Origin: an uncultured Corynebacterium sp.
GTDB lineage: Bacteria > Actinomycetota > Actinomycetes > Mycobacteriales > Mycobacteriaceae
Assembly: GCF_946223165.1 (NCBI RefSeq)
Contig: NZ_CAMIBP010000023.1
Coordinates: forward strand, 1 to 44,524
Length of the DNA: 44,524 nucleotides
Direction: 5' to 3'
The notes beneath the pieces are model-generated. The model saw nothing but the letters and a program-made list of their open reading frames with translations, did not search any database and had not been told where the DNA came from. The position numbers and the translations under genes are program-made. Positions within the stretch are counted from its first letter, which is position 1. Each line of letters starts with the position of its first letter. Of this stretch, positions 8,035 through 15,013 are shown in pieces.

Positions 8035-8730
8035 GTGAATCAAACGAGCGTTCGAAAACTGGCCGGGGATAAGGCGTCCCAGGTCGCGTTCTTGCGCGCT
8101 CAGATGTCCAAGATCGCGCCCGCCGCGGCGCAGCGGTCCCCGGGCTCCGGTCCCGCCGTGGGCTTCGAGGCGGAGGACATCCTGGAGGTTCCCGGCCCGC
8201 TTGCCCGCGTCTTGCCGGGCGGCGGGTTGGCCCGGCGCCAGGTCACGGAGCTCAATGATTGCCCGGCGCTGGCCGCGGAGCTGGTAGCGCAGGTCAGTGC
8301 GGGCGGTGGTTTTGTGGCCGTGGTGGGATGGGTGGAACTCTCGCTCGCGCAGCTGGTGGACGAGGGGGACGTGGGCCGCGTCATCACCGTGCCGGATCCG
8401 GGCCCAGAGCCGTGGCAGGTGACGGCCGTGCTGCTCGAGGGCATGGATCTGGTTATTCATCACGGCGCGCCGGGGGAGCTGACGCCCACGCGTGCGCGGC
8501 CGGTCCTGGCCAAGCTGCGCGGTGGACACGCGGCGCTCGTGACGGTCGGCCCGCACCTGCCCGGCACTCCCGTGTCCGTGCGGGGTGAGGTGACCACGTA
8601 CCGCGGCATCGGCCGGGGCACCGGGCGGATCCGCGGCCTGGATATTGAGGTACGCGCGAAGACCAAGGCGGGCCAGGAGACCTCCGGGTTGGTGACGGCC
8701 GGGCAGGCGCGGCGGCTGGAGCTGGCATGA
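8035..8730 (+). CDS. imuA': ImuA'-like protein of the SOS mutasome (RecA-fold)
   Basis: 231 aa. In actinobacteria ImuA' joins ImuB and DnaE2 in damage-induced error-prone synthesis; it is a RecA-like protein that binds RecA and ImuB. Features that fit: the N-terminal FLRAQMSKI helix, a degenerate nucleotide-binding core (GFEAEDILEVPGPLARVLPGGGLARR), GGFVAVVGWVELSLAQLVDEG, and the C-terminal VTAGQARRLELA. GTG 8035 was chosen because it coincides with the predicted transcription start and keeps the conserved N-terminal helix; ATG 8104 is an alternative. The stop overlaps the imuB start (ATGA). An SOS box overlies codons 2-7. Low sequence similarity is usual for this family, so identity rests partly on imuB next door. 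Confidence 0.82.
   Translation: MNQTSVRKLAGDKASQVAFLRAQMSKIAPAAAQRSPGSGPAVGFEAEDILEVPGPLARVLPGGGLARRQVTELNDCPALAAELVAQVSAGGGFVAVVGWVELSLAQLVDEGDVGRVITVPDPGPEPWQVTAVLLEGMDLVIHHGAPGELTPTRARPVLAKLRGGHAALVTVGPHLPGTPVSVRGEVTTYRGIGRGTGRIRGLDIEVRAKTKAGQETSGLVTAGQARRLELA
8040..8055. promoter_or_regulatory. LexA (SOS) box at the imuA' start
   Basis: TCAAACGAGCGTTCGA matches the mycobacterial/corynebacterial SOS box TCGAAC-N4-GTTCGA at 11 of 12 defined positions. It begins 5 bp after the predicted transcription start, so bound LexA would block initiation or early elongation. Its target gene, imuA', belongs to the SOS regulon in actinobacteria. Confidence 0.75.
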
Positions 8731-10310
8731 GAATCGCCGCGTTGTGGTTTCCGGACTGGCCGGTGCAGGCGGTGCGGCTGGAACGCCCAGAGGGCTCAGT
8801 GGCGGCAGCGGCACCGGTGGCCATCGCGCGCCAGTACCGGATAGAGGTGTGCGACGCCGCCGCGCGTGCGGTGGGGGTCCGCCGCGGCATGCGCGTGCGC
8901 CAGGCCCAAGCCGTGTGCCCAGAGCTTGATGTTGTGGACGCCAACTCGGAGCGCGATGGAGTCGTCTTCGCCGCCATCGCGGATTCCCTCGATGACGTGG
9001 CCTCCTCTATCGAGGTGCTGCGCCCGGGCCTCGTGGCCGTTGACGCGGCGGCGGCCGGACGCTTTCATGGCTCCGAGGACCGCGCATTGGAGATGCTTAT
9101 TGATGCCGCCGCGCGCGCCGGCGTGGACATGCGCATCGGCGTGGCGGACGAGCTGGCCACCGCGCTCATTGCGGCCCGGCACGGCGGCGGCGTGGTGGTA
9201 CCGGCGGGCGGCTCGTGCGCCTTTCTCGAGCAGCAACCGGTGGGCGTGCTTGCCGCCGAGGTTTCCCTGGAGGTTGATGCTGCGCTTGTGGAGCACCTCG
9301 TGCGGCTTGGCGTGCGCCGCTTGGGCGAGCTAGCGGCGCTGCCGCTGGGGCAGGTGACCACGCGTTTCGGTGGGCCGGGCCGGCGTGCCCACCAGATTGC
9401 GTGCGCCGTCCCGGATCGGCGCGTGGCCCCGGAGCTGCCCGCGGCGGAGCTGGCGGTGACGCTGCTTCCGGAGGACCCCATTGAGCGCGTAGACGCCGCC
9501 GCGTTCGCCGCCCGGCAGCTGGCCGCGCGGCTGCACGATCGCCTGGCGGCCGTGGGCCTGGCCTGCCTGCGCCTTCAGGTGGTGGCGGAGCTCGAGGGTG
9601 GAACGCGCCTTGAGCGCGTGTGGCGCACCCGAGATGCCTTGAGCGAAGATGCTACGGCGGATCGCGTGCGGTGGCAGCTGGACGGATGGCTCTCGCAGGC
9701 GCGGGCGGCGGAGACGGGCGGCATCGTTGGCTTGGAGCTCAACCCCATCGACGTCGCGGTGCCAGCGGCGGACGAGCTCTTCGGCCGCAAGGCCAGCGAT
9801 GAGCAGGTGCGCCGCGTCATCGCGCGTGTGCAGTCGCAGCTGGGGACGGATAAGGTGCTGGCGCCGCGGGCGGCGGGCGGGCGCGGGATCGCTGAGCGCG
9901 TGGAGTTCGTGCCCTATGGCGAGGAGCGGGATCCGGCCCCGCGCGGTACGTGGCCCGGGCGCATCCCCGCGCCCCTGCCCGCGCGGCTGGGTGGCGGCAT
10001 TCATCATCCGGCGTCCCGCATGCGGCTTATCGATGCCGCCGGCGCGCCCATCGTGGTGACGGCGGAGGCGCTGCTCAGCGGCGAGCCTTACGCGGCAGCG
10101 TGGGGGTCGAGAAAGTACCTCGTGGCGGGGTGGGCAGGGCCCTGGCCGGTCGATGAGGCGTGGTGGCGGGGCGGCGGGACAGGTTCTGGAACTGAGAGCA
10201 GGATCGCGCGCCTCCAGCTCGTGGGGCAGGCGACGGACGAGGATATTCAGCGCGCGTGGCTGCTGGCGTGGCAGCGCGGATCCTGGCGGGTGGAGGCGGC
10301 CTATTTCTAG
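8727..10310 (+). CDS. imuB: ImuB, catalytically inactive Y-family polymerase homologue
   Basis: 527 aa. ImuB is the hub of the actinobacterial mutasome: it links DnaE2, the beta clamp and ImuA'. The Y-family fold is visible from MRIAALWFPDWPVQAVRLER through GVRRGMRVRQAQAVCPELDV, VLRPGLVAVDAAAAGRFHG, a helix-hairpin-helix region (LVRLGVRRLGELAALPLG) and the little-finger domain. The acidic catalytic residues of true Pol IV (DxD and SxDE motifs) are absent, as is usual for ImuB. The last 120 residues form the ImuB-specific tail. The start overlaps the imuA' stop. It ends 14 bp from the convergent lipoprotein gene. Confidence 0.92.
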   Translation: MRIAALWFPDWPVQAVRLERPEGSVAAAAPVAIARQYRIEVCDAAARAVGVRRGMRVRQAQAVCPELDVVDANSERDGVVFAAIADSLDDVASSIEVLRPGLVAVDAAAAGRFHGSEDRALEMLIDAAARAGVDMRIGVADELATALIAARHGGGVVVPAGGSCAFLEQQPVGVLAAEVSLEVDAALVEHLVRLGVRRLGELAALPLGQVTTRFGGPGRRAHQIACAVPDRRVAPELPAAELAVTLLPEDPIERVDAAAFAARQLAARLHDRLAAVGLACLRLQVVAELEGGTRLERVWRTRDALSEDATADRVRWQLDGWLSQARAAETGGIVGLELNPIDVAVPAADELFGRKASDEQVRRVIARVQSQLGTDKVLAPRAAGGRGIAERVEFVPYGEERDPAPRGTWPGRIPAPLPARLGGGIHHPASRMRLIDAAGAPIVVTAEALLSGEPYAAAWGSRKYLVAGWAGPWPVDEAWWRGGGTGSGTESRIARLQLVGQATDEDIQRAWLLAWQRGSWRVEAAYF

Positions 10311-10323
10311 AGGCGGCCCATTG

Positions 10324-11022
10324 TTAGCTGCGCGAGATATCGATGACGAGGCGCGTGGGGTTCTGCAGGACCTGCACGGAGTAGGGGTGCTGACCGTCGA
10401 GGCCGATGACGAATTGGGAGCGGCCCTCGAAGGTGCCAGCGGAGACCACCTGGGTCACCATGCCGCCCCGGCCCGGGACGGTGCCGATGTTGGGATCCTC
10501 ACGGTTTATTTCGAAGGGGAGGACCGTGCCATCAATGTTGACGTTGAGGGCCATGGCGCCCTCGTAGGGGATGGAGTTGCCCGAGCCCTGCTGCGCGGGA
10601 TCTTTGGTGTAGTCGACGAACCAGCCCGGGGTGCCCTGGCCCTCGAGATCGAAGACGACGCGCTCAAAAGAATCATGGTTGCCGATGCGGACGGCGGTGA
10701 CGAGGAGCTGCGCGGGGGCCTCGGCGCGCTGGGTTTTGACCTCCGTGTTGGCGTTGCCTAGAGCGGCGATGCCGGCGGCTGGGGTGGGCGATGCCGCCTG
10801 ATCGTCGTTGGTGTCCGAGGTGGCGTTGGTGTGGGCGTTACCCTGCCCAGCGGTGGCGGTCATTGTGGAGACCGCGGTACCGGTGTCTGCCTCCGCGGCG
10901 CCCGAGCCTGAAGTGCTGGTGCCGTCCGTGCTGCTGCACGCGCTGAGCGCGAGGGCGGCGGTGAGGCAGGCGGCGCCGGCGGCGCGCCCAGAGGAGCGGG
11001 CGGAGAGAGGGGACATGCGCAT
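10324..11022 (-). CDS. AMIN-like domain lipoprotein
   Basis: 232 aa. A signal peptide with lipobox LSAC (Cys about residue 28) is followed by a Ser/Thr/Gly-rich linker. A C-terminal beta-rich domain of about 130 residues holds ITAVRIG-like, FERVVFDLEGQGTPGWFVDY and NPTRLVIDISRS motifs. This is the AMIN-like pattern seen in many actinobacterial secreted lipoproteins and related to the domain that targets amidases to the wall. It probably sits on the outer face of the membrane and may bind peptidoglycan or arabinogalactan; that is inference. ATG 11022 is used; ATG 11016 (MSPLS) would work as well. It is divergent from the 11138 gene and not obviously in an operon. Confidence 0.82.
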   Translation of the reverse strand: MRMSPLSARSSGRAAGAACLTAALALSACSSTDGTSTSGSGAAEADTGTAVSTMTATAGQGNAHTNATSDTNDDQAASPTPAAGIAALGNANTEVKTQRAEAPAQLLVTAVRIGNHDSFERVVFDLEGQGTPGWFVDYTKDPAQQGSGNSIPYEGAMALNVNIDGTVLPFEINREDPNIGTVPGRGGMVTQVVSAGTFEGRSQFVIGLDGQHPYSVQVLQNPTRLVIDISRS

Positions 11023-11137
11023 GCCTTCAGGCTAACGGGTCGACGCCGTAACGCGAAGCCCGAAGGCTGCGAAACGATGGTTCTTAACCACAATGTTGTG
11101 AAATGAGTGGCGAATGGGGTTGGGTAGACTGTCCGTC

Positions 11138-12001
11138 ATGCCCGAGTTTTGCTCCGATCTCACCGCCGCGTCCGGCGAACCGCTGGCTGGTACCGCCAAG
11201 CGCGAGCGCGCCTACGTCCTCTTCGAATGGCCGGGCGGCTGGTCCCGCGACGTCCTGGACGGCGACACGTTTGGTCCGGAGCTTACGGCCGCGCTGAAAG
11301 AGAAGCTCAAGGGCGTGGCGGGCCTCCAGCTCATCCGTCGGCCCGGCCGTGAGGGCCGCCAGGTAGGAAAGATGCACCGCTGCTACCTGGCCTGGCCGGA
11401 GGAGAACGTCCTGGAGATGGTGCTGCTGACCGGCCCGGAGAAGATTCTCGACCTTGATCTCACCGGTCCTGGCTGCAACGGCGGCGGGATCATTGACACC
11501 CCGCTTGTCCTCGTCTGCACGCACTCCAAGCGCGACGTGTGCTGCGCTGTCAAGGGCCGACCGCTGGCCGCCGATCTGGACGAGAAGTTCCCGGCTTCAT
11601 TCGTGTGGGAGACCTCGCACACCAAAGGCCACCGCTTTGCCCCGTCCGTGCTGCTCATGCCGTGGGGCTATTCCTTCGGACAGCTCAATCTGGAGGCCGC
11701 GCAGCAGCTGACGGAGAAAGCTATCCGCGGCGAGTATTTCTTCCCGGCCAACCGCGGCTCCGGCTTGCTTACCCCGCGTGGACAGGTGGCCGAGCTGCAC
11801 GTGGCTCAGCAGCTGCTTGCCGCGGGCGAGGTGCTGCACTACAACGAGCTGACCGTAGACGACCCAGGTGAAGGCTCCGTCGTGGTCACGCACCCAGACG
11901 GGCGCACCTGGCAGGTGGGACTGGAGCAGCGCGAGGTCCCCGGCGTGGTCTCCTCGTGCGGTGACGCGCCGAAGGTGGCGCAGGCCTGGGTAGCGGTCTA
12001 G
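11138..12001 (+). CDS. Sucrase/ferredoxin-like family protein (thioredoxin-fold Fe-S)
   Basis: 287 aa. The family motifs are all present: CSDLTAASGEPLAGTA at the N-terminus, VLVCTHSKRDVCCAVKGRPLA near residue 125, and VWETSHTKGHRFAPSVLLMPWG near residue 155. The Cys cluster (C-x7-CC with an upstream Cys) is typical of a thioredoxin-like [2Fe-2S] ferredoxin domain. The biochemical role of the family is unknown; electron transfer is likely. ATG 11138 was chosen because a -10-like TAGACT (11125-11130) lies 7 nt before it, suggesting a leaderless message, and because the family start is at this point. The longer frame from 11114 has no support. A strong hairpin terminator follows at 12050. Confidence 0.88.
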   Translation: MPEFCSDLTAASGEPLAGTAKRERAYVLFEWPGGWSRDVLDGDTFGPELTAALKEKLKGVAGLQLIRRPGREGRQVGKMHRCYLAWPEENVLEMVLLTGPEKILDLDLTGPGCNGGGIIDTPLVLVCTHSKRDVCCAVKGRPLAADLDEKFPASFVWETSHTKGHRFAPSVLLMPWGYSFGQLNLEAAQQLTEKAIRGEYFFPANRGSGLLTPRGQVAELHVAQQLLAAGEVLHYNELTVDDPGEGSVVVTHPDGRTWQVGLEQREVPGVVSSCGDAPKVAQAWVAV

Positions 12002-12049
12002 TCCCCGCGACTTCCCGAACCCTGTGATCCGGCGAACCCTGAGATCAGA

Positions 12050-12092
12050 CACGGCGCGTGTACGCCGAGACGATCGGTGTACACGCGCCGTG
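12050..12092. terminator. Long perfect hairpin between convergent genes
   Basis: CACGGCGCGTGTAC (12050-12063) pairs with GTACACGCGCCGTG (12079-12092). The inner bases 12064-12068 pair with 12074-12078 (one G-U), giving a 19-bp stem with a 5-nt loop. It lies between the end of the rightward 11138 gene and the end of leftward metI, so it probably stops transcription from both sides. No long T-run follows, which is common in high-GC actinobacteria. Confidence 0.75.
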
Positions 12093-12111
12093 AATGTACG
12101 CGGCAGATAAT

Positions 12112-12801
12112 CTAGCGGCGCATGATCTTGGCCGAGAGCCAGTTGCCGAAGAACTGGGCGGCCTGGACCAGCACGATGATGATGAGCGTGGCCACGATGG
12201 TGACCTGGTACTCGAACGCGCGGTAGCCGTAGACGATGGCGAAGTCGCCCAGGCCGCCGCCACCCACGTAGCCGGCCATCGCGGACATGTCGATGACGCC
12301 GATGAGCAGGAACGTGTAGCCCAGGACCAGCGGGCCGAGGGCCTCCGGAATGATGACGGACGTGATGATCTTCCACGGCGAGGCGCCCATGGCGCGGGCG
12401 GCCTCGATAACTCCCGGGTCGATGGCCACGAGGTTCTGCTCTACCACGCGGGCGATCGCGAAGGTGGCGGCGATGATCATGACGAACGTGGCCGGGTTGC
12501 GGCCGATGGAGCCGCCTAGGACGGCGACGGTAATCGGCTGCACGAAGGCAATGAGGATGATAAACGGGATCGGGCGGACGAAGTTCACCAGCAGGTTGAT
12601 GATGAAGTAGACGAACTTATTCTGCAGGATGCCGCCCTGGCGGGTGGTGTAGAGCAAGATGCCCAGGCCCAGGCCCAGGAGGCCGGCGACGACCATGGTC
12701 ACGGAGACCATGATGAGGGTGTCGATGATGGCCTCGACGAGGGTATCGCCCAGGCGAGACCAGTTGGCCTCCGCGAGGATCGTGGTAGTGGTGGTGCTCA
12801 T
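12112..12801 (-). CDS. metI: Methionine ABC transporter permease MetI
   Basis: 229 aa integral membrane protein of the MetINQ importer. Five hydrophobic helices are visible. The EAA loop that contacts the ATPase is EAARAMGASPWKIITSVIIPEALGP (about residues 135-160), and RPIPFIILI and GVIDMSAMAGYVGGGGLGDFAIVYGY are characteristic of MetI. The ATG overlaps the metN stop (ATGA). It is the last gene of metQ-metN-metI. In C. glutamicum this importer (metQNI) takes up methionine and is under McbR control; a matching operator is present upstream of metQ here. Confidence 0.95.
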   Translation of the reverse strand: MSTTTTTILAEANWSRLGDTLVEAIIDTLIMVSVTMVVAGLLGLGLGILLYTTRQGGILQNKFVYFIINLLVNFVRPIPFIILIAFVQPITVAVLGGSIGRNPATFVMIIAATFAIARVVEQNLVAIDPGVIEAARAMGASPWKIITSVIIPEALGPLVLGYTFLLIGVIDMSAMAGYVGGGGLGDFAIVYGYRAFEYQVTIVATLIIIVLVQAAQFFGNWLSAKIMRR

Positions 12802-13850
12802 CGCTGAATCTCCTCAATGTCGGTGGTGGCCTGCAGGGTGCGGTAGAACTCCTCCACGCCGGCCTCTGGGCCGGTGACGCGGACGGTGACCTTGCCGAAG
12901 GAGTGGCGTTGCAGCGTGGTGACGCCGCCGTGGACGATGGCGATGGAGCAGCCGGCATCGGCAAGCCGGGCGGCGGCGCCGAAGAAGCCGGAGTGCTCCG
13001 TGAGGTTGATGGTGAACAAGCGCCCTTCGTGCGCCAGCAGGTCGTCGGCCTCGACGACGTCGGGGGTGTTGCGCAGGGACGTGGCCACGAACTTGGCGGC
13101 GACGTCGGTACGCGGGTTGGAGAAGACCTCGTAGACGGAGCCGTACTCCACCACCGTGCCGTTTTCCATGACGGCGACCTTGTCCGCGATGGAACGCACG
13201 ACCTCCATCTCGTGGGTGATGACGACGATGGTGATGCCCAGATCCTTGTTGACCTTGCGCAGCAGCTCGAGAACCTCGTGGGTCGTGGTCGGGTCCAGCG
13301 CGGAGGTGGCCTCGTCGGCCAGCAGGAGCGAGGGGTTCGTGGCCAGGGCGCGGGCGATGCCGACGCGCTGCTTCTGGCCGCCGGAGAGCTGCTCCGGGTA
13401 GTTCGAGCCCTTGTCGCCTAGGCCCACGAACTCGAGGAGTTCCTGGACGCGGGCCTTGCGCTCGGCCTTGCCCACGCCGGCCAACTGCAGCGGGTACTCG
13501 ATGTTGCCTGCCGCGGTGCGCGAGGTCATGAGGTTGAACTGCTGGAAGATCATGCCGATGTTGCGGCGGATGCCGCGCAGCTCCTTCTCCGGTAGGCCGA
13601 CGATGTTGCGGCCGTCGAGGAGGACCTCGCCGGAGGTCGGGGTGTCGAGCGCGTTGATCATGCGCACAAGGGTGGACTTGCCGGCGCCGGAGTAGCCGAT
13701 GATGCCGATGATGTCGCCCGGCTCGACGGAGAAGGAAATGTCATCCAGCGCGCGGGTCTGGGTCTTTTTGTTGCTAAAGACTTTGGTGAGGTTGCGGAAC
13801 TCGATCCGCGTGCCTGGCTGACGTTCGGGAAGCCCTGCTGTGGTGGCCAC
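12798..13850 (-). CDS. metN: Methionine ABC transporter ATP-binding protein MetN
   Basis: 350 aa. Walker A GYSGAGKST, signature LSGGQKQR, Walker B LLLADEATSALD and switch His in VVITHEMEVV are present. A C-terminal NIL regulatory domain (about residues 275-348), typical of MetN, binds cytoplasmic methionine and inhibits transport in characterised homologues. The start GTG 13850 is preceded by AGGAG at good spacing and gives VATTAGLPERQ. The frame is open further to 13952 but without an RBS. It is separated from metQ by 144 bp containing a terminator-like hairpin, and overlaps metI by 4 bases. Confidence 0.95.
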   Translation of the reverse strand: MATTAGLPERQPGTRIEFRNLTKVFSNKKTQTRALDDISFSVEPGDIIGIIGYSGAGKSTLVRMINALDTPTSGEVLLDGRNIVGLPEKELRGIRRNIGMIFQQFNLMTSRTAAGNIEYPLQLAGVGKAERKARVQELLEFVGLGDKGSNYPEQLSGGQKQRVGIARALATNPSLLLADEATSALDPTTTHEVLELLRKVNKDLGITIVVITHEMEVVRSIADKVAVMENGTVVEYGSVYEVFSNPRTDVAAKFVATSLRNTPDVVEADDLLAHEGRLFTINLTEHSGFFGAAARLADAGCSIAIVHGGVTTLQRHSFGKVTVRVTGPEAGVEEFYRTLQATTDIEEIQR

Positions 13851-13924
13851 GGGGACTCCTTTGCTTTTGGTTGCTTGTGATTGGGGTGGTGTTGCGTGAG
13901 TGTGGCCTGTAGACGGCCGCAAAA

Positions 13925-13962
13925 CCCCGCCGCGTGGTCTAGGAGGTTCCACGGGGGCGGGG
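13925..13962 (-). terminator. Intra-operon hairpin with T-tract between metQ and metN
   Basis: Plus-strand arms CCCCGCC (13925-13931) and GGCGGGG (13956-13962) enclose a second stem CGTGG/CCACG (13933-13937 with 13949-13953) and an 11-nt loop. Read in the metQ-to-metN direction the stem ends in GGCGGGG followed by TTTT (13921-13924). That is the layout of an intrinsic terminator. It should let most transcripts end after metQ, giving more binding protein than ATPase and permease. Confidence 0.65.
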
Positions 13963-13994
13963 CTCAGTGGGGAGAAAAGGCACGTACAGAATGA

Positions 13995-14879
13995 TTAGAG
14001 CTGGGACTCGAGGCGGTCCATGATCTCCTGGAGCTCTTCCGGAGTTTTGTCCACGGCTACGGCGGTGCCGCCGGAGGACTCGAGGACGGCGTCAGCGATG
14101 GACTGGTCCTTCCACAGAGCGGCGAGTTCCTTGTAGGTCTCGTTATCGGCGTCCTCGGCGCGGACGGCGAAGACGTTGATGTACGGCTCGGCCTCGGTGG
14201 AGTTCGGATCGTCGGTCGCGACGGCGGAGGACGGGTCGATGGAGGCGCGCTCCAGGAAGGAGTTGTTGATGACGGCCGGCTTGCCCTCGCCGTAGGCGGT
14301 CGGGGTCTGCGCGGCGTCGACCGGGGTGACCTTGACCTTGGAGGCGCCCTCGTCGATGTCGGCCGGGGTCGGGGTCAGGATGTCAGCTTCCTTGAGGGTG
14401 ACCAGGCCCTGCTGGACCAGCAGGTTGATGGCGCGGCCCTGGTTGGTGGAGTCGTTCGGGATGGCGACTTCCTGGCCCTCGATGCCGTTGGTGTCCGAGT
14501 GGTCCTTCCAGTAGATGGACAGCGGGTAAATCTCGGTAGCGGCCAGCGGCACGAGGTCGGTGCCGTTGCCCTTGTTGTACTCCGCCAGGAACTTGAGGTG
14601 CTGGAACTTGTTCATGCTCAGCTCGCCCTGGTCGAGCGCCTGGTTCGGGGTGTTGTAGTCGGAGAAGTTCTCCAGCTCGATGGTGAAGCCATTCTCCTTG
14701 GCCAGGTCCTGGAAGACCTCCCACTCCTTCATGTTGGAGTCGGTGGTGCCGATGGTGATGGTCTCGCTCTTGTCCGAGGCTGCCTCGCTGGAAGAGGAGT
14801 CGGAAGAGGAGCATGCGACAAGGCCGGTGGAGGCGATGACGGCGGCCGCGGTAGCGACGAGCACGCGACGGATCTGCAT
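13995..14879 (-). CDS. metQ: Methionine-binding lipoprotein MetQ (NlpA family)
   Basis: 294 aa. A signal peptide with lipobox LVAC (Cys23) tethers it outside the membrane. The mature protein has NlpA-family motifs: ITIGTTDSNMKEWEVFQDLAKENGFTIE, LENFSDYNTPNQALDQGELSMNKFQH, and IPNDSTNQGRAINLL, which form the methionine pocket in MetQ proteins. It delivers methionine to MetNI. The gene starts 134 bp from the divergent dnaE2 start. A TAGAC-type, McbR-like operator lies upstream at 14938-14953. Confidence 0.95.
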   Translation of the reverse strand: MQIRRVLVATAAAVIASTGLVACSSSDSSSSEAASDKSETITIGTTDSNMKEWEVFQDLAKENGFTIELENFSDYNTPNQALDQGELSMNKFQHLKFLAEYNKGNGTDLVPLAATEIYPLSIYWKDHSDTNGIEGQEVAIPNDSTNQGRAINLLVQQGLVTLKEADILTPTPADIDEGASKVKVTPVDAAQTPTAYGEGKPAVINNSFLERASIDPSSAVATDDPNSTEAEPYINVFAVRAEDADNETYKELAALWKDQSIADAVLESSGGTAVAVDKTPEELQEIMDRLESQL

Positions 14880-14937
14880 GAGAATGCATTCCCTTTCTAA
14901 GAAGATTTGTTGAACGTGAGATCAACCTAGCAACCAT

Positions 14938-14953
14938 TGAACAGCTTTGTCTA
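14938..14953 (-). promoter_or_regulatory. McbR-like operator upstream of metQ
   Basis: On the minus strand TAGACAAAGCTGTTCA resembles the McbR site TAGAC-N6-GTCTA (8 of 10 defined positions). It shares TAGACAAAGC with a site upstream of metY at 31503. McbR represses methionine uptake and synthesis genes in C. glutamicum with S-adenosylhomocysteine as effector. The match and the target gene agree; binding is not shown. Confidence 0.55.
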
Positions 14954-14977
14954 CTCCCGTTTGGTCCACTTAAAAAC

Positions 14978-15007
14978 TTGAAGGGAACGGATGTTCTAAA
15001 ATATGAT
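14978..15007 (+). promoter_or_regulatory. dnaE2 promoter with LexA (SOS) box in the spacer
   Basis: A -35-like TTGAAG (14978-14983) and a -10 TATGAT (15002-15007) are 18 bp apart. The predicted transcription start falls on the ATG at 15014. The box GGGAACGGATGTTCTA (14983-14998) lies in the spacer; it has the full GAAC-N4-GTTC core and 9 of 12 positions of TCGAAC-N4-GTTCGA. LexA bound here would block RNA polymerase. Confidence 0.65.
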
Positions 15008-15013
15008 TTCCTC

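Noticed and set aside
11089..11100. CACAATGTTGTG palindrome before the Suc/Fer-like gene
   Set aside because: Arms are only 5 bp and no related site was seen elsewhere; chance is likely.
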